Of a stretch of DNA of 6,402 nt, positions 1 to 5,612 are shown piece by piece. Numbering within the stretch: the first letter of the stretch is position 1; every line of letters begins with the position of its first letter. Made by a program: the position numbers and the translations under genes. The notes beneath the pieces were generated by a model. The model did not search any database and was not told where the DNA came from. It was given only the letters and a program-made list of their open reading frames with translations. This stretch comes from Pseudomonadota bacterium. Its GTDB lineage: Bacteria > Pseudomonadota > Gammaproteobacteria > Burkholderiales > Burkholderiaceae_C. Where the stretch lies: positions 1 through 6,402 of the forward strand of contig JAEZLX010000170.1 in the NCBI GenBank assembly GCA_023415035.1, written 5' to 3'.

Positions 1-446
1 ACCGCGTGACCAAGGTGGTCAAGGGTGGTCGTATCCTCGGTTTCGCAGCGCTGACCGTGGTCGGCGACGGCGACGGCCGTGTCGGCATGGGCAAGGGCAA
101 GGCCCGCGAAGTGCCCGTGGCCGTGCAGAAGGCCATGGAACAGGCCCGTCGCAACATGATCAAGGTGTCGCTCAAGAGCGGTTCGCTGCACCACGCCGTC
201 GAAGGCGAGCATGGCGCCTCCCGCGTCATGATGCTGCCGGCTGCCAAGGGTACCGGCATCATCGCCGGCGGCCCGATGCGTGCCGTCTTCGAAGTGCTGG
301 GCGTGACCGACGTCGTGGCCAAGAGCCATGGTTCGAGCAACCCCTACAACCTGGTGCGTGCCACGATGGACGCACTGAAGAATTCGACCACCCCTGCCGA
401 GATCGCTGCCAAGCGTGGCAAGTCGGTCGAGGAAATCCTGGGCTGA
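1..446 (+). CDS. rpsE: 30S ribosomal protein S5 (3' part; start lies upstream of the window)
   Basis: S5 is a 30S protein beside the decoding centre that contributes to translational accuracy and to helicase activity at the mRNA entry site. The reading frame is open from base 3 (first complete codon CGC) to TGA at 444-446, giving 147 visible residues. The E. coli protein has 167, so roughly 20 N-terminal residues are missing. The visible part opens with RVTKVVKGGRI, the loop in which spectinomycin-resistance changes map in E. coli; its KGG core is intact. It continues with TVVGDGDGRVG and GKAREVP of the double-stranded-RNA-binding-like N-domain, then GTGIIAGGPMRAV and the C-terminal AAKRGKSVEEILG. 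The GTG at base 6 is an internal valine, not the start. The rpmD start codon lies 12 nt after the stop, consistent with one operon. Confidence 0.97.
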   Translation, partial: RVTKVVKGGRILGFAALTVVGDGDGRVGMGKGKAREVPVAVQKAMEQARRNMIKVSLKSGSLHHAVEGEHGASRVMMLPAAKGTGIIAGGPMRAVFEVLGVTDVVAKSHGSSNPYNLVRATMDALKNSTTPAEIAAKRGKSVEEILG

Positions 447-458
447 TCGGAGCCGACC

Positions 459-641
459 ATGACCACTCAAAACACCGTCAAGATCCAGCTGGTTCGCAGC
501 CCCATCGGCTGCAAGCAGTCGCACCGCGACACCGTCCGTGGCCTGGGCCTGCGCAAGCTCAACAGCGTGAGCGAGCTGCAGGACACCCCGGCCGTGCGCG
601 GCATGATCAACAAGGTCAGCTACCTCGTCAAGGTGCTGTGA
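459..641 (+). CDS. rpmD: 50S ribosomal protein L30
   Basis: L30 is a small one-domain 50S protein that binds 23S rRNA. The 60-residue product matches the family length (E. coli has 59). It shows the family pattern KIQLVRSPIGCKQSHRDTV, then GLGLRKLNS, then PAVRGMINKVSYLVKV at the C-terminus. The ATG at 459 is preceded by a GGAG ribosome-binding site at 449-452 with a 6-nt spacer, which fixes the start. It sits between rpsE (12-nt gap) and rplO (29-nt gap), the usual spc-operon position. Expression is expected to follow the upstream operon promoter, which is outside the window. Confidence 0.97.
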   Translation: MTTQNTVKIQLVRSPIGCKQSHRDTVRGLGLRKLNSVSELQDTPAVRGMINKVSYLVKVL

Positions 642-670
642 TCGCAGCACCCGGTAAGGACACTATCGCC

Positions 671-1108
671 ATGGAACTCAACACCATCAAACCCGCAGCG
701 GGCGCCAAGCACGCCGCGCGCCGTGTCGGCCGCGGTATCGGCTCCGGCCTGGGCAAGACCGCGGGTCGCGGTCACAAGGGCCAGAAGTCGCGCTCCGGCG
801 GCTACCACAAGGTCGGTTTCGAAGGCGGCCAGATGCCGCTGCAGCGCCGCCTGCCCAAGCGTGGCTTCAAGTCGCAGACCCTGCGCTTCAACGCCGAGGT
901 GACCCTGGACGAGCTGAACGCCCTGGATGTCGCCGAGATCGACGTTCTGGTGCTCAAGAACGCGGGTCTGGTGCCCCAGCTGGCCAAGCGCGTCAAGGTC
1001 ATCAAGACCGGCGAGATCTCTCGCGCCGTGACGCTCAAGGACATCGCTGCCACCGCTGGCGCCAAGGCTGCCATCGAAGCCGCCGGCGGCGCCGTGGCTG
1101 CTGCCTGA
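671..1108 (+). CDS. rplO: 50S ribosomal protein L15
   Basis: L15 is a late-assembling 50S protein whose extended basic N-terminal tail threads into 23S rRNA. The product from ATG 671 is 145 residues (E. coli 144). Residues about 17-41 form the Gly/Arg/Lys-rich tail, containing RRVGRGIGSGLGKTAGRG and HKGQKSR, followed by GGYHKVGFEGGQMPLQRRLP. The globular C-terminal half ends in an alanine-rich segment, AAIEAAGGAVAAA. An in-frame GTG at 638 would add 11 residues, but it overlaps the rpmD stop codon and the added residues do not resemble the family. The ATG has a good AAGGA site at 656-660 with a 10-nt spacer and gives the conserved MELNTIKPA start. Confidence 0.97.
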   Translation: MELNTIKPAAGAKHAARRVGRGIGSGLGKTAGRGHKGQKSRSGGYHKVGFEGGQMPLQRRLPKRGFKSQTLRFNAEVTLDELNALDVAEIDVLVLKNAGLVPQLAKRVKVIKTGEISRAVTLKDIAATAGAKAAIEAAGGAVAAA

Positions 1109-1136
1109 TCGGCACATCGACGCAAAGGCATAACCT

Positions 1137-2450
1137 GTGGCAACCGGCTCCACCACTCTGGCCAAGACGGGCAAGTACGGCGACCTGCGTCGCCGGCTGA
1201 TGTTCCTGCTGATGGCACTGGTCGTCTACCGGATCGGGGCTCACATCCCCGTGCCGGGGATCGACCCTGCCCAGCTCGAGCAGCTCTTCAAGGGGCAGCA
1301 GGGCGGCATCCTCAGCCTGTTCAACATGTTCTCGGGCGGCGCGCTCTCGCGCTTCACCGTCTTCGCGCTGGGCATCATGCCGTACATCTCGGCATCGATC
1401 ATCATGCAGCTGATGACGTACGTGGTGCCCACCTTCGAGCAGTTGAAGAAGGAAGGGGAGGCCGGGCGTCGCAAGATCACGTCGTACACCCGCTACGGCA
1501 CTGTCGCGCTGGCGATCTTCCAGGCCATGGGCATCGCCCTGGCGCTTGAGGGCCAGGCTGGCCTGGTCATCGACCCGGGCTTCGGCTTCCGCCTCACCGC
1601 GGTCGTGAGCCTGGTGGCCGGCACGATGTTCCTGATGTGGCTGGGTGAACAGATCACCGAGCGCGGTCTGGGCAATGGCATCTCGCTGCTGATCTTCGCC
1701 GGTATCGCCGCCGGTCTGCCAGGCGCGGTGGGCGGCCTGCTGGAGCTGGTGCGCACCGGTGCGATGAACATCCTTGCGGCCCTGTTCATCATCGCCCTGG
1801 TGGCGGTGGTGACCTGGTTCGTGGTGTTCATCGAGCGCGGCCAGCGCAAGATCCTGGTGAACTACGCACGCCGTCAGGTGGGCAACAAGGTCTATGGAGG
1901 CCAGTCGTCCCACCTGCCGCTGAAGCTGAACATGGCCGGCGTGATCCCGCCGATCTTCGCCTCGTCGATCATCCTGCTGCCGACCACCATCGTCAGCTGG
2001 GTGAGCTCCGGTGACTCGACCCGCTGGCTGCGTGACATCGCATCCGCGCTGTCGCCGGGCCAGCCGATTTACGTCGCGCTGTATGCGCTTGCCATCATCT
2101 TCTTCTGCTTCTTCTATACGGCCCTCGTGTTCAACAGCCGCGAGACCGCCGACAACCTGAAGAAGAGTGGCGCGTTCATCCCGGGTATCCGTCCGGGTGA
2201 CCAGACGGCACGCTACATCGACAAGATCTTGCTGCGTCTGACCCTGGCTGGTGCCATCTACATCACCGCGGTCTGTCTGCTGCCCGAGTTCCTGATCCTG
2301 AAGTACAACGTCCCCTTCTATTTCGGTGGCACCTCGCTGCTGATCATTGTGGTGGTGACCATGGACTTCATGGCGCAGGTTCAGAATTACATGATGTCCC
2401 AGCAGTACGAATCACTGCTGAAGAAGGCGAATTTCAAAACCACCCTCTGA
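1137..2450 (+). CDS. secY: Preprotein translocase channel subunit SecY
   Basis: SecY forms the inner-membrane protein-conducting channel; with SecE and SecG and powered by SecA it exports unfolded preproteins, and it also receives ribosome-SRP complexes. The product has 437 residues, close to E. coli's 443. Ten hydrophobic segments are visible, at about 20-40, 76-95, 120-138, 152-170, 181-205, 210-232, 266-288, 310-330, 364-384 and 395-413. The plug region with FNMFSGGALSRF is at about 62-73, followed by GIMPYISASIIMQL at 79-92. The cytosolic loop GQRKILVNYARRQVGNK is at 235-251. GIRPGDQTA at 350-358 carries the arginine equivalent to E. coli R357, needed for SecA-driven export. The start is GTG with an AAAGG site at 1123-1127; no other start occurs before Met22. 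The stop is 8 nt from infA. Confidence 0.97.
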   Translation: MATGSTTLAKTGKYGDLRRRLMFLLMALVVYRIGAHIPVPGIDPAQLEQLFKGQQGGILSLFNMFSGGALSRFTVFALGIMPYISASIIMQLMTYVVPTFEQLKKEGEAGRRKITSYTRYGTVALAIFQAMGIALALEGQAGLVIDPGFGFRLTAVVSLVAGTMFLMWLGEQITERGLGNGISLLIFAGIAAGLPGAVGGLLELVRTGAMNILAALFIIALVAVVTWFVVFIERGQRKILVNYARRQVGNKVYGGQSSHLPLKLNMAGVIPPIFASSIILLPTTIVSWVSSGDSTRWLRDIASALSPGQPIYVALYALAIIFFCFFYTALVFNSRETADNLKKSGAFIPGIRPGDQTARYIDKILLRLTLAGAIYITAVCLLPEFLILKYNVPFYFGGTSLLIIVVVTMDFMAQVQNYMMSQQYESLLKKANFKTTL

Positions 2451-2458
2451 GCGCCATT

Positions 2459-2677
2459 ATGGCCAAGGACGACGTCATCGAAATGCAGGGCGAGGTGATC
2501 GAAAACCTCCCCAACGCAACCTTCAGGGTCAAGCTCGAAAACGGGCATGTGGTCCTGGGGCACATTTCCGGCAAGATGCGGATGCACTACATCCGGATCC
2601 TGCCGGGGGACAAGGTCAAAGTGGAGCTCACGCCTTATGACCTCACCCGGGCGCGGATTGTGTTCCGCTCCAAGTGA
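2459..2677 (+). CDS. infA: Translation initiation factor IF-1
   Basis: IF1 binds the A site of the 30S subunit with IF2 and IF3 and helps select the initiator tRNA. The 72-residue product has exactly the E. coli length and is a single OB fold. It shows IEMQGEVIENLPNATFRV, then LENGHVVLGHISGKMR, then YIRILPGDKVKVELTPYDL and ARIVFRSK at the C-terminus. The ATG is only 8 nt downstream of the secY stop. The preceding bases (ACCACCCTCTGAGCGCCATT) contain no recognisable Shine-Dalgarno sequence, so translation is probably coupled to secY termination. E. coli keeps infA elsewhere in the chromosome, whereas location between secY and rpmJ is common in other bacteria. Some Burkholderiales carry a second infA, which cannot be judged here. 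Confidence 0.96.
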   Translation: MAKDDVIEMQGEVIENLPNATFRVKLENGHVVLGHISGKMRMHYIRILPGDKVKVELTPYDLTRARIVFRSK

Positions 2678-2690
2678 CAGGTCATCTGTC
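2676..2690 (+). other. Small stem-loop at the infA stop codon
   Basis: GACAG (2676-2680) pairs with CTGTC (2686-2690) around the 5-nt loop GTCAT. The left arm includes the GA of the infA TGA stop (2675-2677). No T-run follows, so it is not a terminator. It may mark an mRNA processing or stability site in the 44-nt infA-rpmJ gap. A five-base-pair stem of this kind can also arise by chance. Confidence 0.3.
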
Positions 2691-2721
2691 GAACGTATCT
2701 GGAAGCATTTAGGAGAAGACT

Positions 2722-2835
2722 ATGAGAGTTTCGGCGTCGGTCAAGAAAATGTGCCGTAACTGTAAGATCATCCGTCGCAAGGGCGTGGTGCGTGTCATCT
2801 GCACCGACCCCCGTCACAAACAGCGTCAAGGCTGA
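2722..2835 (+). CDS. rpmJ: 50S ribosomal protein L36 (zinc-ribbon type)
   Basis: L36 is the smallest 50S protein and a late-assembling component that contacts 23S rRNA. The ORF encodes 37 residues, MRVSASVKKMCRNCKIIRRK followed by GVVRVICTDPRHKQRQG. Cys11, Cys14, Cys27 and His32 form the CxxC-x12-C-x4-H zinc-binding set of the zinc-containing form, as opposed to the cysteine-free paralogue made under zinc limitation. Translation should be efficient, because AGGAGA at 2711-2716 lies 5 nt before the ATG. It lies 44 nt after infA and only 17 nt before rpsM, so it joins the spc and alpha gene sets directly. Confidence 0.97.
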   Translation: MRVSASVKKMCRNCKIIRRKGVVRVICTDPRHKQRQG

Positions 2836-2852
2836 GCCTTTAGAGGACCCAC

Positions 2853-3218
2853 ATGGCACGTATTGCAGGCATCAACATCCCGCCGCACAAGCACGCAGAA
2901 ATCGGTCTGACGGCCATCTTCGGCATCGGTCGCACCCGCGCTCGCAAGATCTGCGAAGCCGCCGGTATCGAGTACAGCAAGAAGATCAAGGATCTGACCG
3001 ACGCTGAACTCGAAAAGGTGCGCGACCAGGTCGGCCAGTTCACCATCGAAGGCGACCTGCGTCGCGAGACCACGATGAACATCAAGCGTCTGATGGACAT
3101 CGGCTGCTACCGCGGCTTCCGTCACCGCCGCGGTCTGCCGGTCCGCGGCCAGCGCACGAAGACCAATGCGCGCACGCGCAAGGGCCCGCGCAAGGCTGCC
3201 CAGTCGCTGAAGAAGTAA
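2853..3218 (+). CDS. rpsM: 30S ribosomal protein S13
   Basis: S13 sits in the head of the 30S subunit, contacts the P-site tRNA through its C-terminal tail and forms bridges to the 50S subunit. The product has 121 residues (E. coli 118). It shows ARIAGINIPPHKHAEIGLT at the N-terminus, the helix-hairpin-helix region around TAIFGIGRTRARKIC, and the basic tail RGLPVRGQRTKTNARTRKG at about 93-111 ending in SLKK. AGAGGA at 2842-2847 supports the ATG at 2853. The gap from rpmJ is 17 nt, so there is no room for a separate alpha-operon promoter or for the long S4-binding leader that precedes rpsM in E. coli. rpsM is presumably transcribed from the spc operon. Confidence 0.97.
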   Translation: MARIAGINIPPHKHAEIGLTAIFGIGRTRARKICEAAGIEYSKKIKDLTDAELEKVRDQVGQFTIEGDLRRETTMNIKRLMDIGCYRGFRHRRGLPVRGQRTKTNARTRKGPRKAAQSLKK

Positions 3219-3237
3219 ACCGGTTTGAAGGATTTCC

Positions 3238-3639
3238 ATGGCTAAGCAACAATCCAGCGCCGCCGCCCGTGTCCGCAAGAAGGTCCGCAAGAACATCGCG
3301 GACGGCATTGCGCACGTGCACGCCTCGTTCAACAACACCATCATCACCATCACCGACCGTCAGGGCAACGCACTGTCCTGGGCGTCCTCCGGTGGCCAGG
3401 GCTTCAAGGGTTCGCGCAAGTCGACCCCCTTCGCTGCCCAGGTGGCTTCCGAGGTGGCCGGCCGTGCCGCCATGGAACAGGGCATCAAGAACCTGGACGT
3501 CGAGATCAAGGGCCCCGGTCCTGGTCGCGAGTCTTCGGTTCGCGCTCTGGGTGCGCTGGGCATCCGCATCACGTCGATCTCCGACGTGACGCCGATCCCG
3601 CACAACGGCTGCCGTCCCCAGAAGCGTCGTCGCATCTGA
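3238..3639 (+). CDS. rpsK: 30S ribosomal protein S11
   Basis: S11 is in the platform of the 30S subunit near the E site and binds helix 23 of 16S rRNA. The product has 133 residues (E. coli 129). Visible family blocks are GIAHVHASFNNTIITITD at 23-40, WASSGGQGFKGSRKSTPFAA at 48-67, VEIKGPGPGRESSVRAL near 88-104 and the basic C-terminus DVTPIPHNGCRPQKRRRI. GAAGGA at 3227-3232 is 5 nt from the ATG. The gap to rpsM is 19 nt. Unlike the compact genes before it, rpsK is followed by 196 non-coding bases that include an intrinsic terminator, so it may be the last gene of the main upstream transcript. Confidence 0.97.
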   Translation: MAKQQSSAAARVRKKVRKNIADGIAHVHASFNNTIITITDRQGNALSWASSGGQGFKGSRKSTPFAAQVASEVAGRAAMEQGIKNLDVEIKGPGPGRESSVRALGALGIRITSISDVTPIPHNGCRPQKRRRI

Positions 3640-3655
3640 TGGTGGCTGGCGCTGC

Positions 3656-3685
3656 TTGCCGGTATGGCTCGCACCGCGGTACAAT
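3656..3685 (+). promoter_or_regulatory. Candidate sigma-70 promoter downstream of rpsK
   Basis: TTGCCG (3656-3661) matches 4 of 6 bases of the -35 consensus. TACAAT (3680-3685) matches 5 of 6 of the -10 consensus, and the spacer is 18 bp. Transcription would begin near 3692, only about 15 nt before the hairpin at 3707. An 8-bp palindrome, ACCGCGGT (3673-3680), straddles the spacer and the first base of the -10 and could be an operator or chance. The promoter faces rpsD-rpoA-rplQ. It is a pattern match only, but it is the best candidate in this gap. Confidence 0.5.
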
Positions 3686-3706
3686 TTGAAGCTTTTCTTT
3701 TCGAGC

Positions 3707-3737
3707 GCCACCGCAGTCGAGCTGCGGTGGCATTTTT
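3707..3737 (+). terminator. Intrinsic terminator or attenuator between rpsK and rpsD
   Basis: GCCACCGCAG (3707-3716) and CTGCGGTGGC (3722-3731) form a perfect 10-bp GC-rich stem with the 5-nt loop TCGAG. An A and then five T residues (3733-3737) follow. This is the textbook shape of a Rho-independent terminator on the + strand; the - strand has no T-run on its side. It lies inside what is normally one transcription unit, upstream of the essential genes rpsD and rpoA. It is therefore either a partial terminator, an attenuator, or the end of the upstream unit with the downstream genes served by another promoter. Confidence 0.8.
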
Positions 3738-3749
3738 GCTAAGCCCACT

Positions 3750-3813
3750 GCCTCCGGATCAACGGATGGCTCCCGCGATGGTGCATCGCCGCATGGCGGC
3801 GCCCGGGTCGCGG
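3750..3813 (+). promoter_or_regulatory. Structured rpsD leader RNA, candidate S4 autoregulatory site
   Basis: Two stem-loops lie between the terminator and the rpsD ribosome-binding site. The first pairs GCCTCCG (3750-3756) with CGGATGGC (3763-3770): seven base pairs with one bulged T at 3767 and the loop GATCAA. The second has an outer stem CCGCGA/TCGCGG (3773-3778 with 3808-3813) enclosing an inner stem CGCCGC/GCGGCG (3787-3792 with 3796-3801). The structure ends about 10 nt before the AAGGAAA site. In E. coli, S4 represses the alpha operon through a leader before rpsM. Here no leader exists there, so this is the likeliest alternative place. The S4 link is inference. Confidence 0.4.
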
Positions 3814-3835
3814 CAGAACTGACAAGGAAACCAAC

Positions 3836-4459
3836 GTGGCACGTTATCTCGGCCCCAAGGCCAAACTCTCCCGTCGTGAAGGCACCGACCTACTGCTCAA
3901 GAGCGCCCGCCGCTCGATCAGCGACAAGGCCAAGTTCGACACCAAGCCCGGCCAGCATGGCCGCACCTCCGGCCAGCGCACCTCCGACTTCGGCCTGCAG
4001 CTGCGCGAGAAGCAGAAGGTCAAGCGCATGTATGGCGTGCTGGAAAAGCAGTTCCGCCGCTACTTCGCCGAGGCTGACCGCCGTCGTGGCAACACCGGCG
4101 CCAACCTGTTGACCCTGCTGGAGTCGCGCCTGGACAACGTCGTGTTCCGCATGGGCTTCGCCTCGACCCGCGCCGAAGCGCGCCAGATGGTTTCCCACAA
4201 GGCCATCACGGTCAACGGCAACCAAGTGAACATCCCCTCGTACTCGGTCAAGGCCGGTGACGTGATCGCCGTTCGCGAGAAGGCCAAGAAGCAGACCCGC
4301 GTCATCGAGGCGCTGGAGCTGGCCAAGCAGATCGGTTTCCCGGGCTGGGTGGAAGTGTCGGTTGACAAGGTCGAAGGTGTCTTCAAGAAGACGCCTGACC
4401 GCGACGAATTCGGTTCGGACATCAACGAATCGCTGATCGTCGAAATGTACTCGCGTTAA
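3836..4459 (+). CDS. rpsD: 30S ribosomal protein S4
   Basis: S4 nucleates 30S assembly by binding the 5' domain of 16S rRNA, influences decoding accuracy, and in E. coli represses translation of the alpha operon. The product has 207 residues (E. coli 206). Residues 1-50 hold the basic N-terminal region ARYLGPKAKLSRREGTDLLL, then KPGQHGRTSGQRTSDFG. The S4 RNA-binding domain is at about 97-160, with SRLDNVVFRMGFASTRAEAR and HKAITVNGNQVNIPS. The C-terminus is NESLIVEMYSR. The N-terminal cysteines of zinc-binding S4 proteins are absent, as in E. coli. The start codon is GTG, with AAGGAAA at 3824-3830 and a 5-nt spacer. It follows a 196-bp structured gap, unlike the short gaps elsewhere. Confidence 0.97.
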   Translation: MARYLGPKAKLSRREGTDLLLKSARRSISDKAKFDTKPGQHGRTSGQRTSDFGLQLREKQKVKRMYGVLEKQFRRYFAEADRRRGNTGANLLTLLESRLDNVVFRMGFASTRAEARQMVSHKAITVNGNQVNIPSYSVKAGDVIAVREKAKKQTRVIEALELAKQIGFPGWVEVSVDKVEGVFKKTPDRDEFGSDINESLIVEMYSR

Positions 4460-4468
4460 TTCTCCGTT

Positions 4469-4497
4469 CCCGGCGCGCGGATCCCCGCGTGCCCGGG
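4469..4497 (+). other. GC-rich hairpin between rpsD and rpoA
   Basis: CCCGGCGCGCGG (4469-4480) pairs with CCGCGTGCCCGGG (4485-4497) around the loop ATCC. There are 12 base pairs, one G-T wobble and one bulged C. The stem is very stable, but the following bases (CCATGCTCC) contain no T-run, so it is not a standard intrinsic terminator. It starts 10 nt after the rpsD stop in a 94-nt gap. Likely roles are protecting the upstream mRNA end, RNase processing, or setting the ratio of rpsD to rpoA expression. These are inferences from position. Confidence 0.6.
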
Positions 4498-4553
4498 CCA
4501 TGCTCCGTCTGCCTTATCGGTGTAACGAGCCGAGGGAACTGAAGGAAGTCTGA

Positions 4554-5534
4554 ATGCTGAACAATCTGCTCAAGCCCAAAACCATCAATGTCGAGCAAAT
4601 CTCGGCCAATCGCGCGAAGGTGACGCTGGAGCCTTTCGAGCGCGGTTACGGCCACACCCTGGGCAACGCGCTGCGGCGTGTGCTGCTCTCCTCGATGGTC
4701 GGGCATGCGCCCACCGAGGTGACCATTGCGGGCGTCGTGCACGAGTACTCGTCGATCGACGGCGTGCAGGAAGACGTGGTCAACCTGCTGCTGAACCTCA
4801 AGGGCGTGGTGTTCAAGCTCCACAACCGTGATGAGGTCACGCTGAGCCTGCGCAAGGACGGCGAAGGCGTCGTCACCGCCGCGGACATCCAGACGCCCCA
4901 CGACGTCGAGATCGTCAATCCCGAGCATGTCATTGCCACGCTCTCGCAGGGCGCCAAGCTGGACATGCAGATCAAGGTCGAAAAGGGCCGCGGCTACGTG
5001 CCGGGCAACCTGCGCCGCAACGACGATTCGCGCTCGCTGGGCCGCATCGTCCTGGACGCCTCGTTCTCGCCGATCCGTCGCGTGAGCTACACGGTCGAAA
5101 GCGCCCGCGTCGAGCAGCGCACCGACCTGGACAAGCTGGTCCTGGAAATCGAGACCAATGGCTCCATCGGCCCGGAAGAGGCCGTGCGCGCCTCGGCCAA
5201 GATCCTGGTCGAGCAGCTGGCGGTGTTCGCCCAGCTCGAAGGTGCCGAACTCGACTTCGACGCCGCGCCCCAGCGCAGCTCGCAGCAGTTCGACCCCATC
5301 CTGCTGCGTCCGGTCGACGAGCTGGAGCTCACCGTCCGTTCGGCCAACTGCCTCAAGGCCGAGAACATCTACTACATCGGCGACCTCATCCAGCGCACCG
5401 AGAACGAGCTGCTCAAGACCCCGAACCTGGGTCGCAAGTCGCTCAACGAAATCAAGGAAGTGCTGGCTTCGCGTGGCCTGACCCTGGGCATGAAGCTCGA
5501 AAACTGGCCGCCCGCCGGTCTGGACAAACACTGA
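4554..5534 (+). CDS. rpoA: DNA-directed RNA polymerase alpha subunit
   Basis: Alpha dimerises to start RNA polymerase assembly and contacts UP elements and activators. The product has 326 residues (E. coli 329), with numbering about 3 lower than E. coli. The N-terminal domain includes the dimerisation helix GHTLGNALRRVLLSSM at 33-48 and EDVVNLLLNLKG at 73-84. A linker with PQRSSQQFDP precedes the C-terminal domain. In that domain VRSANCLKAENIYYIGDL keeps Arg262, Asn265 and Lys268, equivalent to E. coli R265, N268 and K271, the UP-element contacts. TPNLGRKSLNEIKEVLASRG carries the second DNA-contact loop. AAGGAAG at 4542-4548 is 5 nt from the ATG. No residue expected to be essential is missing. 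Confidence 0.98.
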   Translation: MLNNLLKPKTINVEQISANRAKVTLEPFERGYGHTLGNALRRVLLSSMVGHAPTEVTIAGVVHEYSSIDGVQEDVVNLLLNLKGVVFKLHNRDEVTLSLRKDGEGVVTAADIQTPHDVEIVNPEHVIATLSQGAKLDMQIKVEKGRGYVPGNLRRNDDSRSLGRIVLDASFSPIRRVSYTVESARVEQRTDLDKLVLEIETNGSIGPEEAVRASAKILVEQLAVFAQLEGAELDFDAAPQRSSQQFDPILLRPVDELELTVRSANCLKAENIYYIGDLIQRTENELLKTPNLGRKSLNEIKEVLASRGLTLGMKLENWPPAGLDKH

Positions 5535-5563
5535 TTCTCAACCCGTCAACAGTCTGACGACCC

Positions 5564-5589
5564 CTCCCAGTACCTGATACGGCTGGGGG
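5564..5589 (+). other. Stem-loop in the rpoA-rplQ gap
   Basis: CTCCCAG (5564-5570) pairs with CTGGGGG (5583-5589), seven base pairs including one T-G wobble, with a 12-nt loop. The next bases (CAAAACACTG) lack a T-run, so it is not a terminator. It sits 10 nt upstream of the rplQ ribosome-binding site and could tune L17 translation or mark an mRNA cleavage point. The support is modest. Confidence 0.35.
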
Positions 5590-5612
5590 CAAAACACTGA
5601 AAGGAAACCAAA

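Noticed and set aside
6..446. GTG at base 6 as the start of rpsE
   Set aside because: The frame is already open upstream, and the product would lack the conserved S5 N-terminus. It is an internal valine of a gene cut by the window edge.
638..670. Upstream GTG start for rplO adding 11 residues
   Set aside because: It overlaps the rpmD stop. The added residues are not family-like, and the ATG at 671 has the proper ribosome-binding site.
1035..1913. - strand open frame of 292 codons opposite rplO and secY
   Set aside because: It is His/Gln/Arg/Asp-rich shadow sequence of secY with no recognisable motif.
3082..3711. - strand open frame opposite rpsM and rpsK, starting in the rpsK-rpsD gap
   Set aside because: It is mostly antisense to two conserved genes and looks like low-complexity shadow sequence.
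4469..4497. rpsD-rpoA hairpin as an intrinsic terminator
   Set aside because: There is no T-run after the stem, and rpoA downstream must be transcribed.
4422..5531. Long - strand open frame of 369 codons opposite rpoA
   Set aside because: It lies exactly antisense to a complete, conserved rpoA. Its composition (rich in Leu, Val, Asp, His, Arg) is that of a GC-rich shadow frame, and no family is recognisable.
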